A stretch of DNA of 64,000 nt from Xanthomonas campestris pv. badrii (GTDB taxonomy: Bacteria > Pseudomonadota > Gammaproteobacteria > Xanthomonadales > Xanthomonadaceae): contig NZ_CP051651.1 in NCBI RefSeq assembly GCF_012848175.1, positions 620,001 to 684,000 on the forward strand. The letters run 5' to 3'. Positions 38,695 to 48,065 of the stretch are shown in pieces. The translations under genes were made by a program, and so were the position numbers. Every line of letters starts with the position of its first letter. Position 1 is the first letter of the stretch. The notes below the pieces were generated by a model. The model saw only the letters and a program-made list of their open reading frames with translations, ran no database searches and was not told where the DNA came from.

Positions 38695-41178
38695 TTATTC
38701 GCTACGCAACGCCAATGCGGGCGGCGTGGACAAGATGCGCCGGGTGCCGGACCAGCCGGCAAGCAGGCTCAGCGCCAGGCCGAAGGCGCCGCCCAGCAGC
38801 AGGCGCGGCCAGTCCGGTGCCAGTGCGATCTCGAAGGCGTGCTGGCCCACCACCGCGCCGATCACCGCCGCCGCGGTCACCGCAAGGCCGGCCGCCAGCA
38901 GCCCCAGCGCGCCGAATTCCACCAGCACCGCGCCACGCAACTGCCCGCGGCGTGCACCCAGCGTGCGCAGCACGGCGCTGTCGTAACGGCGCTCGCCGGC
39001 AGTGGCCTGCAAGGCGGCCAGCAGCACCAGCACCCCGGCCAGCAGGCTGAAGCCCATCACCAGCTGTACGGCCTGTGCCACCTGGTCGATCACCTCGCGC
39101 ACCCGGCCCAGGATGGCATCGATATCCAGCACCGAGATGTTGGGGTAGTCGCGGCTCAGCGAGGCCAGCTTGGGCGCATTGCCGGGCGGCAGGTGGAACG
39201 CGGAAATCAGGTTGTACGGCGCATCGCCCACCGCGCCTTCGTTGAGCAGCAGGAAGAAGTTGACCCGGAACGAATCCCAATCGGCCTTGCGGATGCTGGT
39301 GACGGTGAAGCTGCGTTGTTGCTCGCCCAGCAGCAGGGTGATGCGGTCGCCGAGCTTGAGCTGATAGCGCTGCGCCCAGCCTTCTTCCACCGAGGCTTCC
39401 GCCGCGGTGCTGTCGGCCGCCCAGAACTTGCCCTGCAGCAGCGTATTTGCCGGCGGAAACGCGTGGCGCCAGGAGAAATTCACCGGACGGTTGTCGCCAT
39501 CGCCATCGTCGGCCGGATCGCGGTCGCCGCGCACCGGCGGTTTGTCGTTGATGGCGACCAGGCGGCCGGTGGAGAACGGCTCCACCGCAGCGCCGTCGGC
39601 ACCCAATTCGCGCAGCGTCTGCAGCACCGGCTTGGTCTGCTCGGGCTGGATATTCATCAGGAAATAGTTCGGGGTATCTGCCGGCAGGCGATCGCGCCAT
39701 TGGCCGAGCAGGCCGGGGCCGACCACTGCCAGCAGCAACAGCGCGCACAGCGACAGCGACAGGCCGACCAGCTGCACCACGCTCAGGCCGCGCCGGCGGG
39801 TCAGCGAGGCCAGGCCCAGTTTCCAGGCGCCGCGCAGGCGGTGCTGGATCGGCCGCAGCAGGGCCAGCAGGCCCAGCCCCAGCAGCATCGCCACCAGCGC
39901 CAGCGCGGCCAGGCCACCCAGCACCCAGCCCGCCAGCACCAGGTTGCCGGTGGCGTAGACGGTGAGCGCCAGCGTTGAGGCAAGCGCAGCGCCGTAGACC
40001 AGCAACGAACTCGGCGGCACCGCCGCAAAGCTGCGGTTGAGTACCCGCATCGGCGGCACGTTGCGCAGCCGCAGCAGCGGCGGCAGGCCGAAGCCCAGCA
40101 ACAGCACCAGGCCGATCCCTGCACCCGCCAGGGCCGGGGTGGCCTGTGGCAACGGCAGCCGGTTCGGAATCAAACTGCCCAGCGCCTGCACCAGGCCTTC
40201 CTGCGCCAGCATGCCCAGGCCGATGCCGACCAGACAGGCCGGAATCGCGGTGAACAGCAATTGCAGCGACAGCATCGCCAAAATGTCGCGCTGTTTCGCG
40301 CCCAGGCAGCGCAGCACCGCCACGGTGTCGATGCGGCGCATCGCAAAGCGGTTGGCCGCCAGCGCGGTTGCCACACCCGACAGCAGCACGGCCAGCAATG
40401 CCGACAAGGCCAGGAAGCGCCCGGCCCGGTCGAACGCCGCGCGCATGCCGCGTTGGGTGTCTTCGATACCGACCAAGCGGTACTCGCTGGCGCGCGGCTT
40501 GAGCCAGGCGCGCAGGTCGGCGATGGCATCCGGCGCACCGGCGAACATCAACCGATAGGAGGCGCGGCTGCCGGGACCAAGCAGGCCGGCACCTTCGATA
40601 TCGGCGCGATTGACCAGCAGCGGCGGCGACAACTGCATCAGCTCGCCGGACGCATCCGGTTCGGCGCGCAGCACGCCGGTGATGGTGAGATGGCCGGCGC
40701 CGAACGCGAGCTGTTCGCCTACCCGCAGGCCTAGCGCTTCGAGCAGGCGCGGGTCGGCATAGGCCTGTCCGGGGGGCGGCGCGGTGGCTGGCGAGCCTTC
40801 GCTCCCGCGGCCGTCCCTGGACACCAGCAACTGCCCGCGCAGCGGATAGCCGGCACCCACACCACGGATATTGGCCATCTGGCTGGCCTCGCCATGGAAC
40901 AACACGCTGGGGAAGCTGACCATGCGCGTGCTCTGCAGCCCGCGGCGCTGCGCTTCGGCGGCGAAGTCGGCCGGAATCTCCTGGCGTCCGGTCACGCCCA
41001 GGTCGCCGCCGAGCACCTCGGCCGCACTGGAGGTCAGAGCCAGCGTCACCCGGTCCACTAGTGTGCCGACGGCAGTCATCACTGCCACGCCCAATACCAG
41101 TGCGGCGAACACGGTCAGCAGGTCGCCGGCCAGGAATTCGCGGCGTACCGCGCGCGCCGCCTGCGTGACGACGTTCAT
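38695..41178 (-). CDS. FtsX-type ABC transporter permease (YbbP-like)
   Basis: An 827-residue inner-membrane protein with the double FtsX layout of YbbP-like permeases: one N-terminal helix (TVFAALVLGVAVMTAVGTL), a large periplasmic domain, three helices near residues 255-360, a second block, another periplasmic domain, and three C-terminal helices ending in GWSGTRRILSTPPALALRSE. Such pairs with LolD-like ATPases move or extract lipids, lipoproteins or small molecules from the inner membrane. The start overlaps the ATPase stop (ATGA). Neighbouring divergent tesA mirrors the ybbA-ybbP/tesA arrangement of E. coli. Confidence 0.9.
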   Translation of the reverse strand: MNVVTQAARAVRREFLAGDLLTVFAALVLGVAVMTAVGTLVDRVTLALTSSAAEVLGGDLGVTGRQEIPADFAAEAQRRGLQSTRMVSFPSVLFHGEASQMANIRGVGAGYPLRGQLLVSRDGRGSEGSPATAPPPGQAYADPRLLEALGLRVGEQLAFGAGHLTITGVLRAEPDASGELMQLSPPLLVNRADIEGAGLLGPGSRASYRLMFAGAPDAIADLRAWLKPRASEYRLVGIEDTQRGMRAAFDRAGRFLALSALLAVLLSGVATALAANRFAMRRIDTVAVLRCLGAKQRDILAMLSLQLLFTAIPACLVGIGLGMLAQEGLVQALGSLIPNRLPLPQATPALAGAGIGLVLLLGFGLPPLLRLRNVPPMRVLNRSFAAVPPSSLLVYGAALASTLALTVYATGNLVLAGWVLGGLAALALVAMLLGLGLLALLRPIQHRLRGAWKLGLASLTRRRGLSVVQLVGLSLSLCALLLLAVVGPGLLGQWRDRLPADTPNYFLMNIQPEQTKPVLQTLRELGADGAAVEPFSTGRLVAINDKPPVRGDRDPADDGDGDNRPVNFSWRHAFPPANTLLQGKFWAADSTAAEASVEEGWAQRYQLKLGDRITLLLGEQQRSFTVTSIRKADWDSFRVNFFLLLNEGAVGDAPYNLISAFHLPPGNAPKLASLSRDYPNISVLDIDAILGRVREVIDQVAQAVQLVMGFSLLAGVLVLLAALQATAGERRYDSAVLRTLGARRGQLRGAVLVEFGALGLLAAGLAVTAAAVIGAVVGQHAFEIALAPDWPRLLLGGAFGLALSLLAGWSGTRRILSTPPALALRSE

Positions 41179-41888
41179 GCCGCCGCGCCGGAGGCTTGCG
41201 CGTGCAGGCGGCCGCCGTCGATGCGGTAGATGTGCCGGCAGCGCTGCGCCAGGGTCATGTCGTGGGTGACCAGCACCAGGGTGGTGTCGCTGGTGGCATT
41301 GAGCGCGAACAGCAGGTCGCTGACCTGCGCGCCGGTGGCCTGGTCCAGGCTGCCGGTGGGTTCGTCCGCAAACAGGATGCGCGGGCGCGCCACGAAGGCA
41401 CGCGCCAGCGCCACGCGCTGCTGCTCGCCGCCGGATAACTGGCGCGGGTAGTGCCGCGCACGCTCGCTCAGGCCCACGGCCTCCAGCACCTCGCGCACCC
41501 GCGCCGGGTCTTCGCGCCCGGCCAGTTCCAGCGGCAGTGCGATGTTCTCTTCGGCGGTCAGCGCAGGCAGCAGGTGGAAGCTCTGGAACACGAAGCCCAC
41601 TTCGCGCGCGCGCAACGCAGCGCGCGCTTCTTCGTCCAGCTGGCCCAGGTCCTGGCCGGCCAGTGCGATGCTGCCGCGGCTGGGCAGGTCCAGTCCGGCC
41701 AGCAGGCCAAGCAGGGTGGTCTTGCCGGAACCGGAGGCACCGACGATCGCGATACTGTCGCCTTCACTGACCGTCAAGCTGATGTTGTCGAGGATGTGGA
41801 GCGTTCCCTCCGGGCCACTGACGGATTTACCGACCTCGCGAACGTCGATGGCGGTGCGGGTGCCGGAGCGGGGGGCCAGACTGTCGAT
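41175..41888 (-). CDS. ABC transporter ATPase (YbbA/LolD-like), start uncertain
   Basis: An ATPase of about 235 residues. Walker A is VGASGSGKTTLLGLLAG, the signature RQLSGGEQQRVALARAF, Walker B ILFADEPTGSLD, and the switch VTHDMTLAQ. It powers the FtsX permease downstream. The family core begins at TAIDVREVGKSVSGPEG. No ATG or GTG lies in frame near the right place; an ATC codon at 41886-41888, an ATT shortly upstream and a CTG at 41877-41879 are the closest candidates. The frame is open to 42347 through the whole tesA gene, which is not credible as coding. The real start may be non-canonical. Divergent from tesA with no intergenic space. Confidence 0.85.
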   Translation of the reverse strand: MDSLAPRSGTRTAIDVREVGKSVSGPEGTLHILDNISLTVSEGDSIAIVGASGSGKTTLLGLLAGLDLPSRGSIALAGQDLGQLDEEARAALRAREVGFVFQSFHLLPALTAEENIALPLELAGREDPARVREVLEAVGLSERARHYPRQLSGGEQQRVALARAFVARPRILFADEPTGSLDQATGAQVSDLLFALNATSDTTLVLVTHDMTLAQRCRHIYRIDGGRLHAQASGAAA

Positions 41889-41901
41889 GAGGAATCTCCG
41901 A

Positions 41902-42555
41902 ATGCGTGAAAGAACACTGCGATATGGCGCGCTGGTCCTGTGGCTGCTGACACTCTGCCTGCTTGGGCCGGGGATTGCCTCTGCCAAACGTCCGGCCACT
42001 GCTGCACCGATCCTGGTGGTGGGCGACAGCCTGAGCGCTGCGCACAACATCCCGGTGCAGTCCGGTTGGGTGACCCTGCTGGACCAGCGCCTGAAGCGTG
42101 ACATGGCGACGCCACCGGCGCTCGTCAATGCCAGCATCAGCGGCGAGACCACATCCGGCGCGCTGACCCGGCTGCCCGGCCTGCTGCAGAAGCATGCACC
42201 AGGCGTGGTGGTGATCGAGCTGGGCGGCAATGACGCGCTGCGCGGGCTGACCCCGGCCCAGCTGAAAGGCAATCTGGAGAAGATGATCAAGCTCAGCCAG
42301 GCGTCCGGTGCCAAGGTGCTGCTGCTTGGCATCGATGTGCCACCCAATTACGGCCCGGCCTACCGCGAGCGTCTGAAGGCGACCTATGCGGACCTGGCCA
42401 GGCAGTACGACACGGCCCTGGTGCCGTTCTTCCTGGAAAAAGTGGCCATGCAGCCGGGCCTGATGCAGGCCGATGGCCTGCATCCGACCGCGGCCGCCCA
42501 GCCCAAGGTGCTGGAGACGGTATGGCCGGCACTGCGCCCGTTGCTGGGGCGTTGA
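41902..42555 (+). CDS. tesA: Arylesterase/lysophospholipase TesA (GDSL hydrolase)
   Basis: A 217-residue periplasmic SGNH hydrolase. The signal peptide is MRERTLRYGALVLWLLTLCL to about Ala28. The catalytic Ser43 is in VVGDSLSAAHN, then the SGNH blocks NASISGETTSGA, IELGGNDALRG and the Asp/His pair DGLHPTAAAQ. It cleaves fatty-acyl esters and thioesters. I prefer ATG 41902, which has GAGGA 8-12 bases upstream, over ATG 41887. It is divergent from the YbbA-like ATPase, a neighbourhood also known in E. coli. Confidence 0.93.
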   Translation: MRERTLRYGALVLWLLTLCLLGPGIASAKRPATAAPILVVGDSLSAAHNIPVQSGWVTLLDQRLKRDMATPPALVNASISGETTSGALTRLPGLLQKHAPGVVVIELGGNDALRGLTPAQLKGNLEKMIKLSQASGAKVLLLGIDVPPNYGPAYRERLKATYADLARQYDTALVPFFLEKVAMQPGLMQADGLHPTAAAQPKVLETVWPALRPLLGR

Positions 42556-42643
42556 TCGGATGAGATGAAACGTTATTCGGCCTTCACGTTGCTTGCACCC
42601 GCAATCCGGCATGTTTCACAAAGCTGAAGACCGAGGAAAGTCC

Positions 42644-43357
42644 ATGCGTCAGACCAAGGAAACGTCCGGCCTCGTGCTGGTCGTCGAAGACAACCGCAAT
42701 ATCTCCGAAATGATCGGCGAATACCTGGAAGGCCGTGGCTTCGAGGTCGACTACGCGCAGGACGGTCTGGACGGCTACCGTCTGGCCGCCGAGAACAGTT
42801 ACGACGTGGTCGTGCTGGACCTCATGCTGCCACGTCTGGACGGCATCGAAGTGTGTCGCCGCCTGCGTAACGACGCACGCAAGTCCACGCCGGTGCTGAT
42901 GCTGACCGCCCGCGACACGCTGGACGACAAGCTCACCGGCCTGGGCTTCGGCGCCGACGACTACCTGACCAAGCCGTTCGCGATCCAGGAACTGGAAGCG
43001 CGCCTGCGTGCCCTGATCCGCCGCGAGCGTCGCCAGGTGGGCTCGGAAGTGCTCAAGGTCGCCGACCTGGTGCTGGATCCGGTGAGCATGCGCGCCACCC
43101 GTGCCGGCACCGAGCTGCAGCTCTCGCCGATCGGCCTGCGCCTGCTGACCATCCTGATGCGCGAATCGCCGCGCGTGGTGACACGCCAGGAAATCGAGCG
43201 CGAGATCTGGGGCAATGGCCTGCCGGATTCGGACACCCTGCGCAGCCATCTGTACAACCTGCGCAAGATCATCGACAAGCCGTTCGACCGTCCGCTGCTG
43301 CACACCGTGCAGAGTGCCGGCTACCGGATTGCCGACATCGCCCAGCCGATGACCTGA
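42644..43357 (+). CDS. OmpR-family response regulator
   Basis: A 237-residue regulator with an N-terminal receiver domain (acidic VVEDN near residue 15, phosphoacceptor Asp59 in VVVLDLMLPRLDG, Lys in DDYLTKPFAIQEL) and a C-terminal winged helix (LSPIGLRLLTILM, then GNGLPDSDTLRSHLYNLRKIIDKPF). It is paired with the histidine kinase gene 160 bp downstream. It resembles ColR-type regulators, but the signal and regulon cannot be read from sequence. The start MRQTKETSG is preceded by GAGGAAAG. Confidence 0.93.
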   Translation: MRQTKETSGLVLVVEDNRNISEMIGEYLEGRGFEVDYAQDGLDGYRLAAENSYDVVVLDLMLPRLDGIEVCRRLRNDARKSTPVLMLTARDTLDDKLTGLGFGADDYLTKPFAIQELEARLRALIRRERRQVGSEVLKVADLVLDPVSMRATRAGTELQLSPIGLRLLTILMRESPRVVTRQEIEREIWGNGLPDSDTLRSHLYNLRKIIDKPFDRPLLHTVQSAGYRIADIAQPMT

Positions 43358-43514
43358 TCATCCGATGACCTGATGTTCCGGCCGGCTACCGTCAGGTGGC
43401 CGGCCGCTCCTGCAGGCGCCCCCGCGCCGCCCGCTCTCCCGTGCTGCTGACCGGTTGCACGACGGAATCACGGAAGCGTTGCCTATACTCCGGCGCTCTC
43501 CCCTGGATGCAGCA

Positions 43515-44786
43515 ATGCCACACGGGCTCCCGAGAAAAATACGTCTTGCCTTCCTGCTGCAGGTCGCGCTGGCAAGCCTGGCGATCGTGCTGGGCGGGTA
43601 CCTGATCTCTTTTGTCATCAAGTACAGCCTGGTGCGCACCGTGCTCGTCGACGAGGCCGTGCATTTCTGGCGGATGCACAAGAGCGCGCCGGACAACCGG
43701 CCGCCCAACACGCGCAATATCCAGGGCTATTTCTCGCCGGCCGGAACCGCGGCCGATACGGCGCCGGCAGCACTGCGGCGCCTGTCGCCGGGCTTCAGCG
43801 AAGTTGCCGCCGCCGACGCGCTGGTCTATGTGGACCAGCGCCCGGAAGGCCGCCTGTATCTGGTGTTCCCGCGCTCGCGCGCGGCGCATCTCACGCTGTG
43901 GTTCGGCGTGGTGCCGGCCATCATCGTGCTGCTGGGAATCTACGGCGTGTCGTGGTTCACCTACCGGGTCTCCAAACGCCTGGTGTCGCCGATCAGCTGG
44001 CTGGCGCGGCGCGTATCGCAGTGGGATCCGCGCAACCCGGATGTGGACGAACTGGCGCCGGAGCGCCTGCCGGCGGAGTTGCAGGGCGAAACCCGGCAGT
44101 TGGCGCTTGCGCTGCACGCGCTGGGGCAACGGGTCAGCGAGCATGTGGCACGCGAACGCAACTTCACCCGCGATGCCAGCCATGAGCTGCGCACGCCGCT
44201 GACGGTGATCCGTGTGGCCAGCGACATGGCCCTGGCCGATGACGATCTGTCGCAACGTACCCAGCGCAGCCTGCGCCGGATCCAGCGCGCCGGCCGCGAT
44301 ATGGAGGCGGTGATCGACGCGTTCCTGATCCTGGCCCGTGAAGCGGAGATCGACCCGCAAAGCGAAACCTTCGATGTGGCCGAACTGGCCAGCGAGGAGG
44401 TCGAGAGCGCGCGCGAATTGCTGGGCGACAAGCCGGTGTCGCTGCTCATGGTCGGCGACCGCCGCCTGCAGATGTTCGCGCCGCCGCGGGTGATGCGGGT
44501 GGTGCTGAGCAACCTGCTGCGCAACGCTTGTGCCTACACCGACACCGGCAGCATCGAGGTGGAGGTCACCCAGGACCGGATCGTGGTGCGCGATACCGGC
44601 ATCGGCATGAGCGAGGAAGCCCGTGCGCGTGCCTTCGAGCCGTTCTTCCGCGCCGACCCCACACGCCCGCAGGGCACCGGGCTTGGGCTGTCGATCGTGC
44701 GCCGGCTGTGCGACCGCTTCGGCTGGCGCATCGAGTTGGAGAGCGAGGCGGGCGTGGGCACGTCGGTGGCGGTGGTAGTGGCCTGA
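43515..44786 (+). CDS. Sensor histidine kinase
   Basis: A 423-residue inner-membrane kinase. Helix 1 is at about residues 9-31 (LAFLLQVALASLAIVLGGYLI), then a periplasmic domain of about 100 residues with YFSPAGTAA and YVDQRPEGRLYLVFPR, helix 2 at about 128-150, a HAMP-like linker, the H-box RDASHELRTPLTVIR (His near 222), the N-box LLRNACAY, DTGIGM and GTGLGLSIVRRL. It partners the upstream OmpR-type regulator. Start at MPHGLPRKIRL. The small periplasmic domain probably senses an envelope signal. Confidence 0.93.
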   Translation: MPHGLPRKIRLAFLLQVALASLAIVLGGYLISFVIKYSLVRTVLVDEAVHFWRMHKSAPDNRPPNTRNIQGYFSPAGTAADTAPAALRRLSPGFSEVAAADALVYVDQRPEGRLYLVFPRSRAAHLTLWFGVVPAIIVLLGIYGVSWFTYRVSKRLVSPISWLARRVSQWDPRNPDVDELAPERLPAELQGETRQLALALHALGQRVSEHVARERNFTRDASHELRTPLTVIRVASDMALADDDLSQRTQRSLRRIQRAGRDMEAVIDAFLILAREAEIDPQSETFDVAELASEEVESARELLGDKPVSLLMVGDRRLQMFAPPRVMRVVLSNLLRNACAYTDTGSIEVEVTQDRIVVRDTGIGMSEEARARAFEPFFRADPTRPQGTGLGLSIVRRLCDRFGWRIELESEAGVGTSVAVVVA

Positions 44787-44938
44787 GAGCAGCTGACAAC
44801 GCGACTGCGCTGCCGCCAGGCGCGCGCGGCCGGTGCCCGGGATCGGCATGTACGAGGCGTAGACTGCGGTCCCCGCGCGCCGTCCGCATCCAGCTGACGA
44901 CTGTTCGCTACGTTTTGTCAGCCGCTCTGAGGCTGCGC

Positions 44939-45634
44939 TTATTCCAGTACCGGTGCCACCGCCTTGCGCCACAGCGCATAACCGTCGGCGGTCATGTGCA
45001 GCATGTCCTCGCGGAACAGCTGCGGGCGCGGCTTGCCGCTGGCATCGAGCATCGGCGTGTAGACATCCACGTAATCGGTTCGCGGAACCGCCGCCAGGGC
45101 ATCCTTGATCAGGCGATTGGCGGCAATGACCGACGGCAGCAGTTGCGCGCGCGAGGGGCTGGGTTTGATCGACAGATAGCTGATGCGTGTCTCCGGCAAG
45201 TCGCGGCGGATGCGCGCGACGAAGGTCACCACGTCGTCGCGCACCTGCTCGGGCGTGCGCCCGCTGTTGAGATCGTTGTCGCCGGCATACAGCACCACCT
45301 GGCGCGGCGCGTACGGAATCACGATGCGGTCGGCGTACCAGGTGCTGTCGCGCACCTCCGAGCCGCCGAAGCCGCGGTTGATCACCGGCTTGCCGGGAAA
45401 GTCCTTGGCCAGCGTGTCCCAGAAGCGGATCGAGGAACTGCCGACGAACACGATGCCGTGTTTGGGGGGCGGCTGGCGCGCATCGCTGGCGGCGAAGCGC
45501 TGCATGTCCTGCTCCCAGGCGGCGTTGGACACCTGCGCCGGAATGGCGGGTGCGGCGCGCAGGGCGTCGGCGTGGGCCTGGCTGGAGGACAGCAGGAGCG
45601 CGCACACCACCGTGCGCAGAAGATGTCGGGTCAT
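44939..45634 (-). CDS. Secreted GDSL/SGNH-type hydrolase
   Basis: A 231-residue exported esterase-like protein. The signal peptide MTRHLLRTVVCALLLSSSQAHA precedes the catalytic Ser in IVFVGSSSIRFWDTL, then NRGFGGSEVRDSTWY, VLYAGDNDLNSGRTP and the Asp/His pair EDMLHMTADGYALW. The GSSS form is found in carbohydrate-esterase-like SGNH proteins. The start at 45634 was chosen for the signal peptide; the frame is open much further upstream. It is encoded alone, convergent with the histidine kinase gene. The substrate is unknown. Confidence 0.88.
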   Translation of the reverse strand: MTRHLLRTVVCALLLSSSQAHADALRAAPAIPAQVSNAAWEQDMQRFAASDARQPPPKHGIVFVGSSSIRFWDTLAKDFPGKPVINRGFGGSEVRDSTWYADRIVIPYAPRQVVLYAGDNDLNSGRTPEQVRDDVVTFVARIRRDLPETRISYLSIKPSPSRAQLLPSVIAANRLIKDALAAVPRTDYVDVYTPMLDASGKPRPQLFREDMLHMTADGYALWRKAVAPVLE

Positions 45635-45814
45635 GCGGGAGCCTGTTCGATCGGGCGGACCCGCATGGTGCAGCAGTCTGCGCGCTGACGGCAAACCGTG
45701 GCCGGCTGGCGATGCGTCGCAGCACCGTGCAAGATTCGCACTTTCCCCACCAGTGACCCTGCCATGCGTTCTGTCTGTCTCCCGATCCGCGTCTGCGCCC
45801 GGACGCACTGACGC

Positions 45815-46195
45815 ATGGCCGATCAACTGGGACACCTGCCGCGCGGCCCGCGCCGCATGCTGAAGGCGGCGATCTGGTCATGGCAAGGCCTGCGCGCGGC
45901 GTGGTTGCACGAATCGTCCTTTCGGCTCGAAGTCTGCCTGGCGGTGGTGATGGCGCCACTGGGCGCGTGGCTGGGGCAGACGCCGCTGGAGCGCATCGCG
46001 TTGATCGCCCCGTTGTTGATCGTGCTGGCGGCCGAATTGCTGAATTCCGCCATCGAGGCGGTGATCGAACGCTATGGCCCCGAGCATCACGTGCTGGCCG
46101 GCCGCGCCAAGGACATGGGTTCTGCGGCGGTGTTCCTGCTGTTGCTCAATGTGCTGCTGTGCTGGGGGCTGATCCTGCTGCCGCGGGTTGTCTGA
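45815..46195 (+). CDS. dgkA: Diacylglycerol kinase
   Basis: A 126-residue inner-membrane enzyme with three helices that phosphorylates diacylglycerol released from phospholipid turnover. The family signature AELLNSAIEAVIERYGPEHHVLAGRAKDMGSAAVFLLL is present in pattern, and the N-terminal WSWQGLRAAWLHESSFRLEV is characteristic. Full length. It stands alone between the GDSL gene and lemA. Confidence 0.95.
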   Translation: MADQLGHLPRGPRRMLKAAIWSWQGLRAAWLHESSFRLEVCLAVVMAPLGAWLGQTPLERIALIAPLLIVLAAELLNSAIEAVIERYGPEHHVLAGRAKDMGSAAVFLLLLNVLLCWGLILLPRVV

Positions 46196-46364
46196 GTGAA
46201 ATGGCTGCGCTGCAGTGGTGAGCGTGCGCCGTGGCGTGGTGTCGCTGCGCAGTAGCGATCTCTTCCTTGCCAGCCACATCCGGCCGCTGCCAGCGCTGTC
46301 GCGTGCATGCGGGCTTGACCTGGCGCATGGCATGCTGCGGGCCTCTTTCAACGGAATCGCCTGC

Positions 46365-46979
46365 ATGTCTGTGCTGATGCGCGCCCTGGTGTTGCTGATC
46401 CTGACCGTCGGCCTGTCCGGCTGCGGCTACAACACGATCCAGCAGAAAGAGGAAGGAGTGAAGGCAGGTTGGTCGGAAGTGCTCAACCAGTATCAGCGCC
46501 GCGCCGATCTGATTCCCAACCTGGTGCGCACCGTGCAGGGCTATGCGCAGCAGGAACGTCAGGTGCTGACCGAAGTGACCAACGCGCGTGCACGCGTGGG
46601 ACAGATCCAGGTCAATGCCGACGATGAAGCATCGCTCAAGCAGTTCCAGCAGGCGCAGGGGGAACTGGGCAGTGCGTTGTCGCGCCTGCTGGTGGTCAGC
46701 GAAAACTATCCGCAGCTCAAGTCCGACCAATCCTTCCGCGACCTGCAAGTGCAGCTGGAAGGCACCGAGAACCGCATCACCGTGGCGCGCGGTCGTTACA
46801 TCCAGACCGTGCAGGACTACAACACCTATATCCGCTCGTTTCCGCAGGTGATCACCGCCAAGATCTTCGGTTACCAGCCCAAGCCGAATTTCAGCGTGGA
46901 GAACGAAGCGCAGATCTCGCGCGCGCCGCAGGTGGACTTCGGCAACCAGCAGGCACCGCAGCAACAGCCTGCGCAGTAA
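46365..46979 (+). CDS. lemA: LemA family lipoprotein
   Basis: A 204-residue membrane-anchored protein. The N-terminal helix with lipobox-like VGLSGC is followed by a four-helix LemA domain (GYNTIQQKEEGVKAGWSEVLNQYQRRADLIPNLV, and YPQLKSDQSFRDLQVQLEGTENRI in pattern). The last 20 residues are Gln/Pro-rich. It lies upstream of two TPM-domain genes, a conserved association of unknown function, thought to act in the envelope. Start at 46365 (MSVLMRALVLL). Confidence 0.93.
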   Translation: MSVLMRALVLLILTVGLSGCGYNTIQQKEEGVKAGWSEVLNQYQRRADLIPNLVRTVQGYAQQERQVLTEVTNARARVGQIQVNADDEASLKQFQQAQGELGSALSRLLVVSENYPQLKSDQSFRDLQVQLEGTENRITVARGRYIQTVQDYNTYIRSFPQVITAKIFGYQPKPNFSVENEAQISRAPQVDFGNQQAPQQQPAQ

Positions 46980-46981
46980 TC

Positions 46982-47136
46982 ACAAGCCCCTCTCCCCTCG
47001 GGAGAGGGGTTGGGGTGAGGGTACGGCGCGAAATTTATGTGTTTCCAACGGCACGTGGCGTCGCTCGCACCCGCATCCGCCCCTTCGCGGCACCTTCTCC
47101 CCCATGAAGGAGGACAATGTCGCGGTGGGAGAAGGG
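46982..47136. repeat. REP-like element between lemA and the TPM genes
   Basis: This contains agcccctctcccctcgggagaggggt, a stem, then tggggtgagggtac, the reverse orientation of the unit ends in the array at 20605-21266. A second half with ccgccccttcgcggcaccttctccc and gtgggagaaggg follows to 47136. It is a single copy interrupted by about 40 unrelated bases. Confidence 0.78.
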
Positions 47137-47174
47137 AACGACTGAGTCCCGTACGCATCAGGTAGGAGTCGGCA

Positions 47175-48065
47175 ATGCGGCGAACGTTGTTGGGAATGGT
47201 GTGGATGATGGCGTTGCTGCTGCCGGCGCCGCTGCTGGCGCAGGAGCTGGCGGCCATTCCGCCACTGCGTTCGCCGGTGGTCGACGTCACCGGCACCCTG
47301 GATGCGGCGCAGATCCAGCAGCTGGAGCAACAGGCGCTGGCGCTGCAGCAGCGCAAGGGCGCGCAGTTGCAGATCCTGATCGTGCCGAGCACGCTGCCGG
47401 AGACGATCGAGCAATACACCCAGCGCGTTTTCGATACCTGGAAGATCGGGCGCAAGGGCGTCGACGATGGCGTGCTGCTGCTGGTGGCCAAGGATGACCG
47501 CCGCGTGCGCATCCAGCCCGGTTACGGCCTGGAAGGGGCCATCCCCGATATCGTGGCCAATCGCGTGATCCAGGAATACCTGGCGCCGCGCTTTCGCGAA
47601 GGCGACTACGGCGGCGGCATCCGCGACGCCACTGCAACGCTGGCCGGCTTGATCGAGGGCGAGGCGCTGCCACCGCCGGTCAGCGGCCATGAGGGCGGAG
47701 CCGACCAGGGCGCCGGTGGCGGTGGCTGGATCATGGCGCTGTTCATCGGTTTCGTGGTCGCCATGGTGGCGCGCGGCATCCTGGGCGCCCTGCCACGCCC
47801 GGTGCGCGCGGTATTGACCGCCATTGCGGCCGGTGGCGCGGCGTTGCTGTTCACGTCCCTGCTGCTGGCCAGCGCCGGCGCCGCAGTCATCGGGTTGCTG
47901 GCCGGGCTGGCCTCGGGATCGCCGGGGCGCTTTGTCGGTGGCGGTGGCTGGGGCGGCGGTGGCTTTGGAGGATTCGGTGGCGGTGGCCGTGGTGGTTTTG
48001 GTGGTGGCGGCTGGGGCGGCGGCGGTGGATCATCGGGAGGCGGTGGCGCCTCGGGGAGCTGGTAA
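47175..48065 (+). CDS. TPM-domain membrane protein with Gly-rich tail (YgcG-like)
   Basis: A 296-residue protein. It has a signal peptide (MVWMMALLLPAPLLA), a TPM domain at about residues 30-155 (VVDVTGTLDAAQIQQLEQQ, RVFDTWKIGRKGVDDGVLLL, RVRIQPGYGLEGAIPD), two membrane helices at about 180-235, and a Gly/Trp/Phe-rich tail that accounts for the last 50 residues. TPM proteins accompany LemA in many bacteria. The domain probably faces the periplasm. It shares a stop-start overlap (taATG) with the next gene. Confidence 0.9.
   Translation: MRRTLLGMVWMMALLLPAPLLAQELAAIPPLRSPVVDVTGTLDAAQIQQLEQQALALQQRKGAQLQILIVPSTLPETIEQYTQRVFDTWKIGRKGVDDGVLLLVAKDDRRVRIQPGYGLEGAIPDIVANRVIQEYLAPRFREGDYGGGIRDATATLAGLIEGEALPPPVSGHEGGADQGAGGGGWIMALFIGFVVAMVARGILGALPRPVRAVLTAIAAGGAALLFTSLLLASAGAAVIGLLAGLASGSPGRFVGGGGWGGGGFGGFGGGGRGGFGGGGWGGGGGSSGGGGASGSW

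Noticed and set aside
43380..43432. GC-rich inverted repeat between the response regulator and kinase genes as a terminator
   Set aside because: The stem (ggccggc/gccggcc) is short with a 12-base loop and no T-run, and the two genes are expected to be co-expressed.
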